Notes: generated by a model not told the origin, from the sequence alone. A DNA stretch of 53,209 nucleotides from CAZYMI01 sp964648505 (GCA_964648505.1 CAZYMI010000015.1:1-53209), one strand, 5' to 3'; positions 31,198 to 40,774 are shown, counted from the first letter of the stretch. A program made the numbers and translations.

Positions 31198-32712
31198 ATG
31201 TCAAATAATATAGCGCAAATTCTGGTTTTTGGAGATGAAGAAACAGAAAGCATAGCAAAAACCTTATGGTCACAGCTTTCTGGTATGTCTGTGCGCGTGG
31301 TGCCAATTTCAAAAATCCTTGATATTGAAACCCATGCCCTTGAAGCCATTATGATCTTCTGGTCGGTTGATGACCGTTTGTCGCTTATTCATGGCATGGT
31401 CCAAAAACTGGCGCAAAACACAAGTGTAACAGCAGAAATGATAGCGGTTACGCATGAAAAGGATGCGATTACGCGTCTTAAGCTTATGTCTGCTGGCTTT
31501 GACAATATCTTCAACAGAGAAACGATGGATTCAAAAGAATTTGCATCTATTTTAAAAAATAAAGTGGCCAAAGGGCAGGCCCGACTTTTACGCAGGGTGA
31601 GAGAGGAGGAACTTGTTCGTCTTAAAGCGGCACTTTCTACATCACCAGATGCTTATATTATTTTTGACGCTGAAAAACGCATCACTTTTTTAAGTGAGCA
31701 TTATGGCCGTGTTTATCCTAAAAGTGCTTTGAAGATGGTGCCCGGTACACATGTAAAACAGGCTTTAGATTGGGTAATGGAAGAAATTGGCTTTGATGAA
31801 AAAAATCCAAGATATCCTTATATTCTAGAATTTTGGACAAGCCTGCAGGGGTCAGCCGAATTTCATTTAAACAATAACCGTATTTTGCGGGTTAAAGCTA
31901 CGCCGCTTGTAGAAGGGAAAGGCACGATTGTAACAACAACTGATGTAACAGAATATAAACGCGTTACAAATCTGCTTGAACAAAAATCAGAAGAGCTTGA
32001 AAAGGCGTTAGCTTCGGAACGCGATTCAAGTGCAACCCAGCGTCAATTCATCGCTATGGTTTCGCACGAATTCAGAACGCCTTTGACCATTATAGACGGA
32101 AACGCTCAGTTGATTGAACGCCAGGCCACTAGCACAGGCGTTGAGACAATTGATGCCCTTAAAAAAAGGGCCCGTACAATCAGAAGCGGGGTATCGCGCC
32201 TTGTGCAGATGATGGAAGCTATTCTTTCATCGAATTTAGCGCGCACAGGAAAGCTGGAGCCTTCCTATGCTGAGTTTAACTTGAAAGCGCTGGTTAATGA
32301 ATTATGCGAGGAACAAAAAGATATCTCGCGCAACCTTGAAATAAAAGCTCAATTCAATGATGTGCCTGAAAAAATCAGGCAAGACCGCAAATTTATCACC
32401 TTAATTTTAACCAACCTTATCACTAACGCTGTAAAGTTTTCACCAGAAAACCCTAAAGTAGATGTTACGGTATCTTTTTCAAATGGTGCTATTTTGTTGC
32501 AAGTGAAAGATCAGGGAATTGGTATTCCGCATGATGAGCTTGAACATATTTTTAAGAAGTTCTTTCGTGCGTCAAACGCCACGGCTATTCCAGGGACAGG
32601 ATTTGGTATGTCTTTAACCAAAGATCTTGTAGAAGCCCTAGGGGGTAAGGTTTCTGTTGAAAGTGATCTTGGTCAAAAAACTATCTTTACAGTGCAAATA
32701 CCTTTAAAATAA
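31198..32712 (+). CDS. Histidine kinase with receiver-like and PAS domains
   Basis: 504 aa. Residues 1-130 resemble a receiver fold (start IAQILVFGDEETESIAKTLW), but no phosphoacceptor Asp in the usual setting is visible, so this part is probably a pseudo-receiver. A PAS-like domain follows (about 145-255), a coiled-coil linker, the H box (FIAMVSHEFRTPLTIIDGNA), N box (LILTNLITNAVKFS), G1 (VKDQGIGIP) and a GTGFGMSLTKDLVEAL ATP-lid end. There is no membrane segment. A receiver protein lies two genes downstream and is its probable partner. Confidence 0.9.
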   Translation: MSNNIAQILVFGDEETESIAKTLWSQLSGMSVRVVPISKILDIETHALEAIMIFWSVDDRLSLIHGMVQKLAQNTSVTAEMIAVTHEKDAITRLKLMSAGFDNIFNRETMDSKEFASILKNKVAKGQARLLRRVREEELVRLKAALSTSPDAYIIFDAEKRITFLSEHYGRVYPKSALKMVPGTHVKQALDWVMEEIGFDEKNPRYPYILEFWTSLQGSAEFHLNNNRILRVKATPLVEGKGTIVTTTDVTEYKRVTNLLEQKSEELEKALASERDSSATQRQFIAMVSHEFRTPLTIIDGNAQLIERQATSTGVETIDALKKRARTIRSGVSRLVQMMEAILSSNLARTGKLEPSYAEFNLKALVNELCEEQKDISRNLEIKAQFNDVPEKIRQDRKFITLILTNLITNAVKFSPENPKVDVTVSFSNGAILLQVKDQGIGIPHDELEHIFKKFFRASNATAIPGTGFGMSLTKDLVEALGGKVSVESDLGQKTIFTVQIPLK

Positions 32713-32741
32713 AAGCTGCATAAGATAAGGATGATTTAAAA

Positions 32742-33104
32742 GTGTCTTTTAAAAATGAAGTAATTTTTATCGCCTTTCTGGCTTTAGTTTTTTATTACTT
32801 TAGCAAAACAGATACGTATAAGTCAGCGGTTAAGCCAAAAACATATATTACAGCAGCAGAGGAGAAAATCATCTGCACCGAAACGATGAAAAGAATGTCG
32901 GCGATGGGGCAGAGCCCCAAAATTTTTTCTATCCCTCTTTCGGGCGGACGCACGATCAACCACATCGTTTCTGTAGACCCATCAGGCCCAAAGATAGGGT
33001 CGTATTTAAGCTATACAATCAAGCCTGAAGATCCTGTTTTTGTTATGTTGGGGATAGAAAAAAAGGATTCTCGGCCAATTTGTTGTGATCCGTATTTTAA
33101 ATAA
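32742..33104 (+). CDS. Small membrane-anchored hypothetical protein
   Basis: Starts at GTG 32742. The 120-aa product has one N-terminal membrane segment (VIFIAFLALVFYYF) and a periplasmic domain with cysteines (EEKIICTET and PICCDPYF). I do not recognise the family. Its position between a kinase and a receiver suggests an accessory or sensory role, which is inference. Confidence 0.65.
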   Translation: MSFKNEVIFIAFLALVFYYFSKTDTYKSAVKPKTYITAAEEKIICTETMKRMSAMGQSPKIFSIPLSGGRTINHIVSVDPSGPKIGSYLSYTIKPEDPVFVMLGIEKKDSRPICCDPYFK

Positions 33105-33151
33105 TTTTTTCAGATATGTTTATTTTTTTCATCCTGTTATAGGATGCACTT

Positions 33152-33529
33152 ATGTCTGATGTTATTTTGATTATTGAAGATGAACCTGATCTGCGTGACG
33201 TATTACGAGAAGTTTTAACGTCATCTGGCTATAAAGTGCATATGGCGGCAAACGGGCAAGAAGGGTTAGAGCGTATCCAGGATATTGAACCAGATCTCAT
33301 TTTATGTGATAGGTCTATGCCCACCATGACAGGAAACCAGCTTCTATCAAGGATTCGTTCTGTTTATCCTCAATACTCATCTGTGCCTTTTATTTTTTTA
33401 ACGGCATTAACCAGCAATGAAAATGAAGCCGAAGTCGGGCCGCTTCGGCCCTATGCGTATCTGCGTAAGCCCGTGAATTTTGAAGAGTTACTCAGCACAA
33501 TTGTAAATGCACTTAAACGCTCAGAGTAG
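33152..33529 (+). CDS. Single-domain response regulator
   Basis: A 125-aa CheY-like receiver: acidic pocket IIEDEPDLRD, phosphoacceptor D53 in LILCDRSMPTMTG, FLTAL for the switch Thr, and RKP for the conserved Lys. No output domain. Probable partner of the kinase at 31198. Its 3' end overlaps the convergent decarboxylase gene by 17 bp. Confidence 0.93.
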   Translation: MSDVILIIEDEPDLRDVLREVLTSSGYKVHMAANGQEGLERIQDIEPDLILCDRSMPTMTGNQLLSRIRSVYPQYSSVPFIFLTALTSNENEAEVGPLRPYAYLRKPVNFEELLSTIVNALKRSE

Positions 33530-34709
33530 CGTCTTCTAGTCCGTGCGTTGCCACGTCAGCTTTCTTGCGGGTTGAAACAATTTCATTCGCAATTTCAATC
33601 GCACATGCGCCAAAGCCGTTAAAATCTGTGCGCATTGAATAGCTGTAAGAACCCATTTGCGCAAACTCAATCCAGTCACCTTCTTTCATATCGGCAGGTA
33701 GCCAAAAGGGGCCAGACATCATGTCAATGGAATCGCAAGTTGGGCCGTTTAACGAATAGGCGACGCGCTCTTCATTTTGTTCATCGCCTACTTTGTTGAC
33801 GGGATAAGTAAAGTTCACTTGCTTACCTGCATCGAACAGGCCGCCATAGGTGCCGTCATTTAAATACAGCGTATTCTTTTTACGCGCTTCAACGCGAACG
33901 CGTAATGTGCCGCAGCTGGCCACAAGTGCGCGGCCAGGTTCTGCAGAAAGTGAAATACCTTGCAAATTGTTCGCAATAATCGCGTCTGATATGGCTTCCA
34001 TATAGGAATACAAATCAGGCGGAGACATTTCAGGGTAAGCAACGGGGAATCCGCCACCCACGTCAATCTCGTCAACAGTAACGCCAGCTTCGTGGATCGC
34101 CTTTGCAACCAGGTTGATCGCTTTGGTGTACATAGTTGGTTCCATCGCTTGTGAGCCAACGTGGAAGCAAATGCCAAGCTTTTGCGCAACAGGGCGTGCC
34201 ATGCGTAACAATTCAACTGTATCTTTTAAGGAGGCGCCGAATTTACCATCAAGCGCGAGGCCTGCGTTTTTATCTTTTGGCAAATCAAGGCGTACAAATA
34301 ATGAAAGATCAGAAGCAAGACGTGTTTCCTGGCGAATTTTGAAAAACTCGTCTTTGCAATCAATCACAAAGGTGCGAATGCCATACTGAAAATAATTCAG
34401 GGCAATCACTTCGCGTGATTTAATTGGGTGCATGAAATAAATTTCAGCCTTAGGCGCCATTTTGGTGACGATGCGCACTTCTTCAAGTGAAGCACAATCG
34501 AAAGTTTTCACGCCTGATTTATAAAGCTGGCGAATGACAGATGGATGCGGGTTGCATTTGACGGCGAACATTGTCTTGCCCGGGAAGGCAGAAACAAAGC
34601 CACGGGCAACACGATCGAGTTCAGCCATGTCGAAGCGATATTGTGGAACTGGTGGAATTTTTAACGCCAAACGCTTTGCAGCGCCGAGCTTGCGGATTGA
34701 GTGGTTCAA
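33513..34709 (-). CDS. Ornithine (or lysine/ornithine) decarboxylase, fold type III
   Basis: A PLP enzyme making putrescine (or cadaverine). The 398-aa product has the PLP lysine in MFAVKCNPHP, the HVGSQ stretch, EIDVGGGFPV, SAEPGRALVA and the catalytic Cys in LNGPTCDSIDMM. The length fits eukaryote-like alphaproteobacterial ODCs. The start is TTG 34709, as no ATG is near. The upstream minus-strand leader has small hairpins, which fits polyamine or RNA-level control, but I cannot assign a riboswitch. Confidence 0.9.
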   Translation of the reverse strand: MNHSIRKLGAAKRLALKIPPVPQYRFDMAELDRVARGFVSAFPGKTMFAVKCNPHPSVIRQLYKSGVKTFDCASLEEVRIVTKMAPKAEIYFMHPIKSREVIALNYFQYGIRTFVIDCKDEFFKIRQETRLASDLSLFVRLDLPKDKNAGLALDGKFGASLKDTVELLRMARPVAQKLGICFHVGSQAMEPTMYTKAINLVAKAIHEAGVTVDEIDVGGGFPVAYPEMSPPDLYSYMEAISDAIIANNLQGISLSAEPGRALVASCGTLRVRVEARKKNTLYLNDGTYGGLFDAGKQVNFTYPVNKVGDEQNEERVAYSLNGPTCDSIDMMSGPFWLPADMKEGDWIEFAQMGSYSYSMRTDFNGFGACAIEIANEIVSTRKKADVATHGLEDATLSV

Positions 34710-34840
34710 GGACAGTACCCTTTAAAATAGTGCTTTCACACTGGTTTCAAATAAAGTCCGTCGTTGCTGTAACCACCCTTAGCAAATTGGGTCGGGAGCC
34801 CTTGGCACGTGCGTTGGATTAATTATGCGATTTTGGGGGT
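34710..34840 (-). promoter_or_regulatory. Leader of the ornithine decarboxylase gene
   Basis: On the minus strand it contains a short hairpin (AGTG-TGAAAG-CACT) and a purine-rich AAAGGG before the TTG start. Alphaproteobacterial ODC genes are known to carry the speF leader motif; I cannot verify its consensus here, so this is a candidate by context. Confidence 0.3.
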
Positions 34841-34878
34841 AAATGAAAAGTAAAAAATGCAGTTTTCCCCAAATTTTT

Positions 34879-35247
34879 TTATGGGGGTGTGCAAGCGTGC
34901 AACAGTGCCTCGATCTGCGGGGCGATTTCACGGGGTGAAAACGGCTTTTTCAGGCTTCCTAAAATGCACGAAAAGTCCTTTAAATATTGAATTTCTGATG
35001 CATTATTACCGCTGAGCATAATCGTGGGCGGGGCGCTTGTGCCAAGCTGAGCCAAAACGGCCTCGCCAGACATTTCCGGCATGTTGGCGTCGAGTAAAAG
35101 CAGGTCAGGCGGGGATTTTGTGATCGCCTCAAGCGCCAAAGTCGGGTTTTGAAAGCGACTCACCACCCATTCAGGCCGGCTGCGGGCCATGGACGCTTCC
35201 AGCAAATCGAGTATCAAAGGGTCATCATCAAGGAGTACAAGGTGCAT
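34879..35247 (-). CDS. Response regulator at the end of the arginine operon
   Basis: A 122-aa receiver domain with LLDDDPLILD, phosphoacceptor in LLLLDANMPEMSG, LSGNN for the switch residue and LKKPF for the conserved Lys. No output domain. It starts 1 nt from the argF stop, so it is co-transcribed with arginine genes, an unusual neighbour. An output through protein interaction is inferred. Confidence 0.88.
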   Translation of the reverse strand: MHLVLLDDDPLILDLLEASMARSRPEWVVSRFQNPTLALEAITKSPPDLLLLDANMPEMSGEAVLAQLGTSAPPTIMLSGNNASEIQYLKDFSCILGSLKKPFSPREIAPQIEALLHACTPP

Positions 35248-36158
35248 TAGCGCCCCGAAATGCTCACAGGCGTATTCTCAAGGCACCAAGCCAGAATGGC
35301 TTTTTGCGCGTGCAGGCGGTTTTCGGCCTCGTCATAAATAACCGATTGCGATGTGGCCAGCACTTCGTTTGTCACTTCTTCACCACGGTGGATGGGCATG
35401 CAATGCATGAACAGCGCTTTCGGGTTGGCGTGTGCCATCAGCGCTGTGTTCACCTGATAAGGCGCAAACAATTCTATCGCTTTACCTTCTTGCCCCATTG
35501 AAACCCAAGTATCGGTCACAATTATTTCTGCGCCTGTGGCAGCTTCAGTGGCGTCTTGCGTCCAGCGTGAATTTTGACGCCCTGATAAATCCGGTTTTAG
35601 GGCAGGGGGCGTTGCAATGATAAGATTGAAATTGAGTTTATCAGCCGCTTGCACAAAAGTGCGTGCCACATTGTTGTAATCGCCGAACCATGCAATTTTG
35701 CGCCCTTCAATTGCACCATATTGTTCTTCAATGGTCATGAGGTCAGCAAGAATTTGGCACGGATGTGAATAATCAGTCAGGCCATTAATGACAGGCACAG
35801 TTGAATATTCTGCCAGCGCGCGCACAGTTTTATCATTACCCATACGGATCATGATCGCATCAACAAAGCGAGAGAGAACTTTTGCCGTATCCTCAATACT
35901 TTCTGCGCCCGTAAGTTGCATTTCATCAGCGTTCATAACGATTGTGTGGCCACCAAGCTGTTTCATGGCTACTTCAAATGACACGCGTGTGCGGGTTGAT
36001 TTTTTATCAAATAGCATCATCAAAGATAGGCCAGAGAAAAGCTGTGGCGGATTAAATTTATAAGCCTTTAGTTTTTTAGCATGGCTTAAAATGCGTTTAA
36101 TGGCGTCAGCAGGAATATCATCAAGATCTATAAAGTGTTTAGGCGTATTTAAGGTCAT
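35247..36158 (-). CDS. argF: Ornithine carbamoyltransferase
   Basis: Makes citrulline from ornithine and carbamoyl phosphate. The 303-aa product has KKSTRTRVSFE (carbamoyl phosphate site), DYSHPCQILAD and FMHCMPIHRGEEV (ornithine site, HCMPIHRG instead of HCLPAHRG). It overlaps argD by 4 nt. The operon order is P-loop gene, argC, argB, argD, argF, receiver. Confidence 0.96.
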   Translation of the reverse strand: MTLNTPKHFIDLDDIPADAIKRILSHAKKLKAYKFNPPQLFSGLSLMMLFDKKSTRTRVSFEVAMKQLGGHTIVMNADEMQLTGAESIEDTAKVLSRFVDAIMIRMGNDKTVRALAEYSTVPVINGLTDYSHPCQILADLMTIEEQYGAIEGRKIAWFGDYNNVARTFVQAADKLNFNLIIATPPALKPDLSGRQNSRWTQDATEAATGAEIIVTDTWVSMGQEGKAIELFAPYQVNTALMAHANPKALFMHCMPIHRGEEVTNEVLATSQSVIYDEAENRLHAQKAILAWCLENTPVSISGR

Positions 36159-37357
36159 GATAAATCACCCTGCCTGAGTGTTTTTGCTAAAATTGCGACC
36201 GCTTCGTCAATTTCAGCTTCGGTGATGATTAGAGGCGGTGTAAGACGCAGAGTTCTTTCGCCCGCAACTGTAGCCACAAGGCCATTTTCTACAAGGGCTT
36301 TCATCAATTTCTTGATATTAAAAACAGTGTCTACACCCAGCATGAGCCCCATGCCGCGAATATCTTCTATGCAATTTGTTTCACGTCGCAATTGGTCCAG
36401 TTTATTTTTAAAATGGGCGCCCATTTTTTTTACATGGGCCAAAAACTCAGGCTTGGCAATTTCCCCTGCAACGGTAGCAGCCATGTGGGTTGAAAGCGGG
36501 TTGCCGCCATAGGTTGTCCCATGGACGCCTGGGGTTAAATGCTTGGCAAATTTTGTTTTCGCCAGCATAGCACCCACAGGAAAGCCGCCAGCAATTCCTT
36601 TTGCAAGGGTAATAATATCAGGTTCAATACCAAAGCTTTCATAGGCAAAAAATGTGCCCAGACGCCCCATCCCTGCCTGCACCTCATCTGCAATTAAGGC
36701 GATGTTATGCTCATCACATAAACTGCGTAGCGCTTTATAAAACTCTATATCAATCGGTGTTATGCCGCCTTCGCCTTGCACAGGTTCAAAAATGATTGCG
36801 CAGGTATCTGGGCTCACCAGGTTTTTAACGCTGTCTATATTGTTAAAAGTTGCAAAATGAACGCCGGGCAGATAAGGGCCAAATTCAGGATAGGTGCGTG
36901 CCTTTTCCGTGACGCTAACAGCGCCATAACTTCTGCCGTGAAAAGATTTTCCAAAGGTAATGATTTCTTTACAGCGAGGCCCCTTTACATCATGGGCCCA
37001 TTTGCGGGCAAGCTTTAAAGCAGCTTCGACGGCTTCGGTACCAGAATTGCAAAAAAACACCTGATCCATACAGCTGTTTTTTATCAAAATTTCTGCCGCT
37101 TCAATCCTTGGTGATGTTGTGTAAGAAGCGGGCACAGTCATAAGCTTGCCCATCTGGTCGGTTGCAGCTGCAATCATTTTGGGGTGGGCATGACCAAGGC
37201 TGGCAACAGCAATACCAGCTGCGCAATCGATATATTTTTTCCCATCTGTGTCATATAAATAACATCCAGCTCCGCGATCCATGACAACATTTTGCAAGGT
37301 GTATACAGGCATCAGCACATCTTGTGCGCGGGCTAAATATTCAGCTGTGGTGATCAT
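36155..37357 (-). CDS. argD: Acetylornithine aminotransferase
   Basis: A PLP class III aminotransferase, 400 aa, that converts N-acetylglutamate semialdehyde to N-acetylornithine. Features: YIDCAAGIAVASLGHAHPK, FFCNSGTEAVEAALKLAR, FHGRSYGA and the PLP lysine in ITLAKGIAGGFPVGAM. It overlaps argB by 4 nt and argF by 4 nt. Confidence 0.95.
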   Translation of the reverse strand: MITTAEYLARAQDVLMPVYTLQNVVMDRGAGCYLYDTDGKKYIDCAAGIAVASLGHAHPKMIAAATDQMGKLMTVPASYTTSPRIEAAEILIKNSCMDQVFFCNSGTEAVEAALKLARKWAHDVKGPRCKEIITFGKSFHGRSYGAVSVTEKARTYPEFGPYLPGVHFATFNNIDSVKNLVSPDTCAIIFEPVQGEGGITPIDIEFYKALRSLCDEHNIALIADEVQAGMGRLGTFFAYESFGIEPDIITLAKGIAGGFPVGAMLAKTKFAKHLTPGVHGTTYGGNPLSTHMAATVAGEIAKPEFLAHVKKMGAHFKNKLDQLRRETNCIEDIRGMGLMLGVDTVFNIKKLMKALVENGLVATVAGERTLRLTPPLIITEAEIDEAVAILAKTLRQGDLS

Positions 37358-38271
37358 TTTCCGGTCCCGGCGGTCATGGCTTTTTGGTACTGAATTTCAG
37401 TTTCATAGGCGGGGCGCTCTGTTTCACGCAGTAGCATTGTGCCTGATCCGCCTGATGTAAAAATTTCTTTATTCAAGGAATCGGGATTAAGACCGTTGAT
37501 AATGTGAATACGTTTAACACCCTTTGATAAAGCTTTTAAGCAAGATTCAAGTTTGATTTTCATGCCGCCTAATGCTGTTCCGTTAGCAATAAGTTTTGTT
37601 GCGTCTTGATCGGATAAAACAGAAGTAACAGCACCGTTCACCATTACACCATCCACATCAGTCAGAAAAATCAGCTTATGGGCTTTAAGCCCAATCGCAA
37701 GTTCGGTTGCGACCGTGTCTGCGTTAATATTTACAACTGTTCCCCTACCATCATCACAAACAGCCAGACAAGGTGTGGCTACAAATTGCGTATGACGAAA
37801 TAAATCATGAATAGGTTGCACATGAACATCTTGAATAATACCCGCAAGCCCAAGATCAATCGGCTCTTTAGGTCGCATAGCAACAGTGGTCCATTCATGG
37901 GGCAGGGCGTTTAAAAGCAGGCCATGAAGGCCCACTTGCGCCATAGTGGAATACAACGAAAATCCTAAGTCGCCTGCTAAAACGCGCTGTATGATTTTAA
38001 GATCCTGCGGGCTTGTAACGCGTCGACCTTCAATTTTATTTGGAACAATTCCCTCAGATGCTAGCGCATCATCAATCGGTTTTCCCCCGCCATAAACAAG
38101 CAGAACGCGAACGCCCCCGAAGGTGATGTCTTTAATATCGCTTATCAGTGTTTTTAACGCACCTGGCGAGGATATAATATTTCCGCCCATTTTAATGACA
38201 AAAATATTGTCACGAAATTTCCCTGTATAAAAAGAATTGCGAATAAAATTTTTCACTGTTTTTGCGATCAT
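37354..38271 (-). CDS. argB: Acetylglutamate kinase
   Basis: Phosphorylates N-acetylglutamate. The start is ATG 38271 with AAGGA upstream; the longer frame would overlap argC. The 305-aa product has IFVIKMGGNIISSPG, VLLVYGGGKPIDDAL, NINADTVATELAIGL and LIFLTDVDGVMVNG of the amino acid kinase fold. GGNII replaces the common GGNAM, a small variation. Confidence 0.93.
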   Translation of the reverse strand: MIAKTVKNFIRNSFYTGKFRDNIFVIKMGGNIISSPGALKTLISDIKDITFGGVRVLLVYGGGKPIDDALASEGIVPNKIEGRRVTSPQDLKIIQRVLAGDLGFSLYSTMAQVGLHGLLLNALPHEWTTVAMRPKEPIDLGLAGIIQDVHVQPIHDLFRHTQFVATPCLAVCDDGRGTVVNINADTVATELAIGLKAHKLIFLTDVDGVMVNGAVTSVLSDQDATKLIANGTALGGMKIKLESCLKALSKGVKRIHIINGLNPDSLNKEIFTSGGSGTMLLRETERPAYETEIQYQKAMTAGTGK

Positions 38272-38281
38272 GGTTTTGTCC

Positions 38282-39286
38282 TTATAAATAAAGCGGCTGG
38301 AAATTTTCAAGACCTGATGATTGATGTAGGCCAAACATTAAATTCATACATTCAATAGCGTTACCGCCAGATCCTTTGACAATATTATCAAGTGCACCTT
38401 GAACAATAACGTTATTACCTGCCTCTTTTGTAAAAGAAAGATCACAAAAGTTAGAGCCTATAATATTGGCTAGCGTTACGTGCTGCTGAACACGAATAAA
38501 AGGGGCGTGAGCATAAATATTACTGTTATCAATCACAGTTTGATCCTTCAAGGTGATGAAGGCGGTTGCAAAAATACCGCGTACAAAAGGGCCCGATGTA
38601 GGTACAAAGCTGATCTGATCACGGTTAAGGCCAGATGTTGCGAGTATTTCGGGTATATGCCTGTGTGAATTTATTGAATAGCTTTGCATGTTATGCGCCC
38701 GCACGGGATGATGCGTGCTGTCTGACAATGTCTTCCCTGACCCGCTTGATCCAGTGACAGCCATAATGTGGGCATGTGCCATCTGATGCCGAAAAGGAAA
38801 GAGCATCAGTTGCGTCAGTAACGCAAAACAACCTGGATTTGCAACATTCTTTGCGTTTTGAATATCTGATTTAAAAAATTCAGGAACGCCGTAAACAAAT
38901 TGGCTAATCAGTTCAGGGCACTGGTGTTTGATTTTATAGGTGTCCTCATAAACAGCCTGATCGGTCAGTCTAAAATCAGCAGATAAATCAATGATTTTTG
39001 TTTTGCCTATTAAATCAGGCCCAATCGTCTGGGCTGATTTGTGGGGCAGGGCTAAAAAAACAACATCACTGTCTTGCGCGATTTGTGTTGCTGGAATATT
39101 GCGCACACGTAAATCTAAGTGTGAAAGATGAGGGTAAATTTCACCGATCATAACATTGTCATGCTGTCTGGATGCCAGATGCACGATTTCAACCGACGGA
39201 TGGCCGGTTAAAAGGCGCAGCGTTTCAAGCCCTGTGAAGCCTGTTATGCCGATAATCGAGGCGCGGATTTTTCTTGTGCGGTCCAT
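38282..39286 (-). CDS. argC: N-acetyl-gamma-glutamyl-phosphate reductase
   Basis: A 334-aa NADPH-dependent reductase. It has a Rossmann start (SIIGITGFTGLETLRLLTGH), the catalytic Cys in NPGCFALLTQLM, TGSSGSGKTLSDSTHHP and a HRHIPEI stretch. It overlaps the upstream P-loop gene by about 43 bp and argB follows after 10 nt. Confidence 0.93.
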   Translation of the reverse strand: MDRTRKIRASIIGITGFTGLETLRLLTGHPSVEIVHLASRQHDNVMIGEIYPHLSHLDLRVRNIPATQIAQDSDVVFLALPHKSAQTIGPDLIGKTKIIDLSADFRLTDQAVYEDTYKIKHQCPELISQFVYGVPEFFKSDIQNAKNVANPGCFALLTQLMLFPFRHQMAHAHIMAVTGSSGSGKTLSDSTHHPVRAHNMQSYSINSHRHIPEILATSGLNRDQISFVPTSGPFVRGIFATAFITLKDQTVIDNSNIYAHAPFIRVQQHVTLANIIGSNFCDLSFTKEAGNNVIVQGALDNIVKGSGGNAIECMNLMFGLHQSSGLENFQPLYL

Positions 39287-40314
39287 TTTGCTGCCAGAAG
39301 GTCGTAAAGGTCTGAATTGGGCTCAAAAACATTGAAAGGAAATAAGCCGATTTGGTCACGAACAAAGTCCTGACCGACGGAATTATCAGTGACAGGGCCC
39401 GCGATAATATCGAGCGGCAGGCCTAGGGCCTTGCATTCTTCTGCCAGCTTTATAGCACCTACAGGGTCGCGTGCGCAGCCGATATGCAGACGTACTTTGG
39501 ACTGGATTTCAGGATCAGATATTAAACCATGCACGCCATAACGTCCGTATAAACCATCGCCAAATTCAATCATAATCGCATCGGGCTTTTCCTTATCTGA
39601 CAGATAATTAATCGCCCCTTTTGCAACACGAACCAGGCGGTCTGATGGGATGTTCGCTGTTGAAGAAATACCGCAATCAATGAACGATACTGTGCCTTTT
39701 ACTCCGTAATCAGACATCTCGTACAGATCACGTATAGCGCCCACGCCTGATAGTTTTGCCCCAGATAACACAAGCCCCATGCGGTTTAATGCCTTAATAA
39801 TCTGAGCTGAAACTGTCGTCTTTCCTGCATCCATACCTGTGCCTGTTGTCACAATAAGCGGAATAGAGGATTCAATTTTATCGGCTTCTTCAAAAAGCTT
39901 TTTTTGGTTGATGTTCATTGGCTTGCCGTGGACATCCACAATTGCCCCCATTACCTGTACGCGCAAAGGGTCGCCAACTTCTTTTTTGTTTGCGCTTAAA
40001 CATTCGCCAGCCACGCCACCCATATTGAGTAAATTGATCACATCGCCCACACGTAGATCTTTAGGCATGCCCCCCACAAATCCTTTCAGGCCAGCCCGTT
40101 CACCGAGTGCCACCGCAATCACATCCCCCTTTTTCAGTTTAGACATTCGCCCTGTTGGCAATTCAAGAACGTTATAAATTGTTTTATCTTCCAGAACTTC
40201 CACGGCAAGAACAGCCCCGTGCTCGGTCAAAATATCCTCGCTTACAGCTTGTTCATGGGAAAGATTAAGGTTTTTTGTGACAGATCCGATCTTGTCAATC
40301 ACAAGTCTGGCCAT
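39244..40314 (-). CDS. P-loop NTPase, DUF1611/BioD-like, first gene of the arginine operon
   Basis: 356 aa. Residues about 1-135 form a beta-rich N-terminal region with repeated GD turns; residues about 150-345 carry a P-loop (TTGTGMDAGKTT, 156-167) and Mg-binding-type acidic stretches (SFIDCGISST, IMIEFGDGLYG). The loop recalls dethiobiotin synthetase and DUF1611 proteins. DUF1611 includes an enzyme (DgcN) reported to N-acetylate D-glutamate, which feeds arginine synthesis; the N-terminal domain here looks different, so this is only a lead. No argA or argJ is in the window, and this gene is fused into the arg transcript by overlap. Confidence 0.6.
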   Translation of the reverse strand: MARLVIDKIGSVTKNLNLSHEQAVSEDILTEHGAVLAVEVLEDKTIYNVLELPTGRMSKLKKGDVIAVALGERAGLKGFVGGMPKDLRVGDVINLLNMGGVAGECLSANKKEVGDPLRVQVMGAIVDVHGKPMNINQKKLFEEADKIESSIPLIVTTGTGMDAGKTTVSAQIIKALNRMGLVLSGAKLSGVGAIRDLYEMSDYGVKGTVSFIDCGISSTANIPSDRLVRVAKGAINYLSDKEKPDAIMIEFGDGLYGRYGVHGLISDPEIQSKVRLHIGCARDPVGAIKLAEECKALGLPLDIIAGPVTDNSVGQDFVRDQIGLFPFNVFEPNSDLYDLLAAKWTAQEKSAPRLSA

Positions 40315-40492
40315 TGGCTTCTATTGCCCCGCGTTTTGGTAAGGGTTGTGCAAGGGCGTATCATTCACCGTATTGACCTCAAGCACAATAAAAAATTTAC
40401 CCTTTCTTTACAGGGCTTAAAAATGAGTAAAAAAGGGCTGGTTTGGCACAGTTTCTGCACAGATCTTTGTATATGAATTTCGGGAGAGACTG

Positions 40493-40696
40493 ATGAGCCA
40501 CAAACAAACGGTGAGACAAAGTGACCTAAGTGATAGTCAAGTTGAAATGATTATTAAAGATATAGCAAAGGGTCGAATAGGGACCCTGCAAGAGGAATAT
40601 CAGCTGCTTAAAAACTCTCTTCGTATTAAAAGCGCTTATAAAAACACCACTCAAGCCAGCCAAACCATCCACTTTGCTGACGTTTCACGCTCATGA
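40493..40696 (+). CDS. Small hypothetical protein, 67 aa
   Basis: Preceded by GGGAGAG 6-8 nt upstream of the ATG. It is helical and charged, with SDSQVEMIIKDIAKGRIGTL and a Gln/Thr-rich tail. No recognised motif or signal peptide. It lies alone between the arginine operon (divergent) and a pseudopilin gene. Confidence 0.55.
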   Translation: MSHKQTVRQSDLSDSQVEMIIKDIAKGRIGTLQEEYQLLKNSLRIKSAYKNTTQASQTIHFADVSRS

Positions 40697-40774
40697 GTTA
40701 AAAATAGTTAAAAACAAGACTCGTTATCTCGCTTCTTAACTTGGAATTTCCTTATTTTAAGTTAAACTTTAAAT

